In this document: positions 4,967-6,274 of the stretch, one piece after another
Layout of the letters: each line of letters starts with the position of its first letter
How positions within the stretch are numbered: the first letter of the stretch is position 1
NCBI GenBank assembly: GCA_947452325.1
Contig: CANGCZ010000102.1
Coordinates: 1-6,274, forward strand
Source: Comamonadaceae bacterium
GTDB taxonomy: Bacteria; Pseudomonadota; Gammaproteobacteria; Burkholderiales; Burkholderiaceae_C
DNA: 6,274 bases
Reading direction: 5' to 3'
Made by a program: the position numbers and the translations under genes
Notes under the pieces: model-generated
What the model saw: the letters and a program-made list of their open reading frames with translations, nothing else
The model's database searches: none
Told to the model about the DNA's origin: nothing

Positions 4967-6274
4967 TCAACTGTTGTGCCCGGCTTTGTCCGCCAACGCC
5001 TTTTCAGCTTCTACTTTTAGCGCAAACTCAGCCCGCAAAGCACGCAGTTTCTCGCGCGGGTCTTCGCGGGTCGTGGCTTGTTCCAGTGACATCTCGGCAA
5101 TGAATCGGCTGGGCATGGCATTCACCATCTCGCGGCCTTTTTTGCGCCGCTTGCTCCAACTCACCACCAGGCTGCGCTGCGCACGGGTGATACCGACATA
5201 CATCAGTCGGCGTTCTTCTTGGATGCGGGTCAGGTTCAGCGCGTCTTGTTGCAAGCTGACGCCGTCTTCTTCAGGTTTGAACGGCAGCAGGCCTTCGTTG
5301 ACACCGGCCAACACCACATGCGGCCACTCCAAGCCCTTGGCCGCATGCAAGGTGGACAAGGTGACCACGTCCTGGTCTTTCTCGCGCTCGCTCAAGGTCG
5401 ACAACAGCGCAATGGTTTGCGCCACCTCCAGCAATGTTTTGCTCTCACTCACCAAGCTGACCCCGGCGGTGTCGTCGATTTCGCCGCCGCAACGCTTGGC
5501 CATCCAGTCAACAAAATCCAGCACATTCGTCCAACGTGCCGCCGCCAGTTTTTCGCTGTCCTCGCTGTCGTACAAATGCTTTTCGTAATCCAAATCTTTC
5601 AACCACTGCAACAGCAATGCCAGCGCAGCTTCACTGCCTTGCGTGTGTTGGGCGCGGTATTGCAAATCGTTGACCTCGTTGCCGAAGGCTTGCAGGCTGT
5701 CGACCGCACGTTGCGGCAACACGCTGACCAGCGAATGGCTGAACACCGCTTCAAACAAACTGATGCGGTACTGACTGGCAAACTCGCCCAACTTTTGCAA
5801 GGTGGTGTGGCCGATGCCGCGCTTGGGCGTGGTGACGCAGCGCAGAAACGCCGGGTCGTCGTCGTTGTTGACCAGCAAACGCAACCAGGCGCACAGATCG
5901 CGGATTTCGGCGCGGTCAAAAAAACTTTGACCGCCCGAGACTTTGTAGGGAATAGCGGCTTTGCGAAAGGCTTTTTCCAGTACGCGTGACTGGTGGTTGG
6001 CGCGGTACAGCACCGCGACATGTTTCCAGTCGCGCCATTGGCTCAAACCCGCGCCGGTGTCACTGCCCGCGCGCAGGCTTTGTATGCGCAAGACGATGCG
6101 CTCGGCCTCGTGTTCTTCATTGTCCGCATCCGACAAACGCACCGGTTCACCCGCGCCGAGCTCAGAAAACAGTTTTTTCGGATAAAGCTTGGGGTTGGGG
6201 CCGATGACATTGTTCGCCGCTTGCAAAATGGCGCTGGTGGAGCGGTAGTTTTGCTCCAGCTTCACCACTTTGAG
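4967..6274 (-). CDS. rep: ATP-dependent DNA helicase Rep (N-terminus outside window)
   Basis: This is the C-terminal 435 residues of a superfamily 1A 3'-5' DNA helicase; Rep clears proteins ahead of replication forks and helps restart them. Visible motifs are QNYRST (motif IV, visible residues 8-13), GGQSFFDRAEIRDL (from 114), TLHAAKGLEW (motif V, about 308-317) and EERRLMYVGITRAQ (motif VI, 353-366). NHQSRVLEK, TPKRGIGHTTLQKLGE and GGxSFF follow E. coli Rep more closely than UvrD. The frame is open to the right edge, so Walker A and B and roughly the first 250-280 residues are missing from view; GTG at 6266-6268 is an internal Val, not a start. The C-terminus carries a charged helical tail of about 40 residues. 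The TGA at 4967-4969 is 127 bp before the class II aldolase gene on the same strand; no clear terminator is seen, so read-through is possible. Confidence 0.9.
   Translation of the reverse strand, partial: LKVVKLEQNYRSTSAILQAANNVIGPNPKLYPKKLFSELGAGEPVRLSDADNEEHEAERIVLRIQSLRAGSDTGAGLSQWRDWKHVAVLYRANHQSRVLEKAFRKAAIPYKVSGGQSFFDRAEIRDLCAWLRLLVNNDDDPAFLRCVTTPKRGIGHTTLQKLGEFASQYRISLFEAVFSHSLVSVLPQRAVDSLQAFGNEVNDLQYRAQHTQGSEAALALLLQWLKDLDYEKHLYDSEDSEKLAAARWTNVLDFVDWMAKRCGGEIDDTAGVSLVSESKTLLEVAQTIALLSTLSEREKDQDVVTLSTLHAAKGLEWPHVVLAGVNEGLLPFKPEEDGVSLQQDALNLTRIQEERRLMYVGITRAQRSLVVSWSKRRKKGREMVNAMPSRFIAEMSLEQATTREDPREKLRALRAEFALKVEAEKALADKAGHNS

Noticed and set aside
5219..5989. A 256-codon plus-strand frame, and others at 4174-4653 and 4962-5588
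   Set aside because: They lie opposite rep and the aldolase gene, whose conserved motifs run in the minus frame; the predicted proteins look like reversed-strand translations without domains.
6266..6268. GTG as a start codon of a short helicase-like protein
   Set aside because: The frame continues upstream to the window edge and the sequence around it (LKVVKLEQNYRS) matches the middle of Rep, so it is an internal valine.

Overview
The window looks like chromosomal DNA of a betaproteobacterium, most likely Burkholderiales and probably Comamonadaceae-like. I base this on moderate-to-high G+C housekeeping genes (a hand count of 2041-2160 gives 69 of 120, about 57%), on the type of indolepyruvate:ferredoxin oxidoreductase alpha subunit, and on the Rep and SelD sequences. 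The assignment is recollection of family sequences, not a search.

Layout. Positions 1-1755 (minus) hold the N-terminal 585 codons of an indolepyruvate ferredoxin oxidoreductase alpha subunit, cut by the left edge. It diverges from selD (1845-2918, plus), a cysteine-type selenide, water dikinase; the 89-bp gap carries plausible divergent promoters whose -10 boxes overlap. Positions 3039-3898 (plus) hold a tight two-gene cassette: a 78-aa DUF2188 protein, then after only 2 nt a 206-aa protein of unknown function starting with TTG. The cassette is much poorer in G+C than its surroundings (3301-3900: 246 of 600, 41%; 3901-4020: 33 of 120, about 28%) and is bounded by AT-rich intergenic DNA. Converging on it from the right is a class II aldolase/adducin-family gene (4072-4839, minus). 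Behind that, on the same strand, is the C-terminal two thirds of a Rep-type superfamily 1 helicase (4967-6274, minus), cut by the right edge.

The flanking genes are metabolic or housekeeping functions with no obvious shared pathway: oxidative decarboxylation of aryl pyruvates, selenophosphate supply, a metal-dependent aldolase-type enzyme and replication restart. The item most worth a second look is the AT-rich DUF2188/206-aa cassette. The 206-aa protein has the order of motifs expected of a small alpha/beta nucleotide- or nucleoside-handling domain (nucleoside deoxyribosyltransferase-like or TIR-like), including a conserved-looking N-x-P-F-E-L-G segment. A horizontally acquired, possibly defence-related module is a reasonable hypothesis, but nothing in the window proves it. 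No RNA genes, CRISPR arrays, insertion sequences or complete mobile elements were found, and no gene-free stretch exceeds 300 bases.
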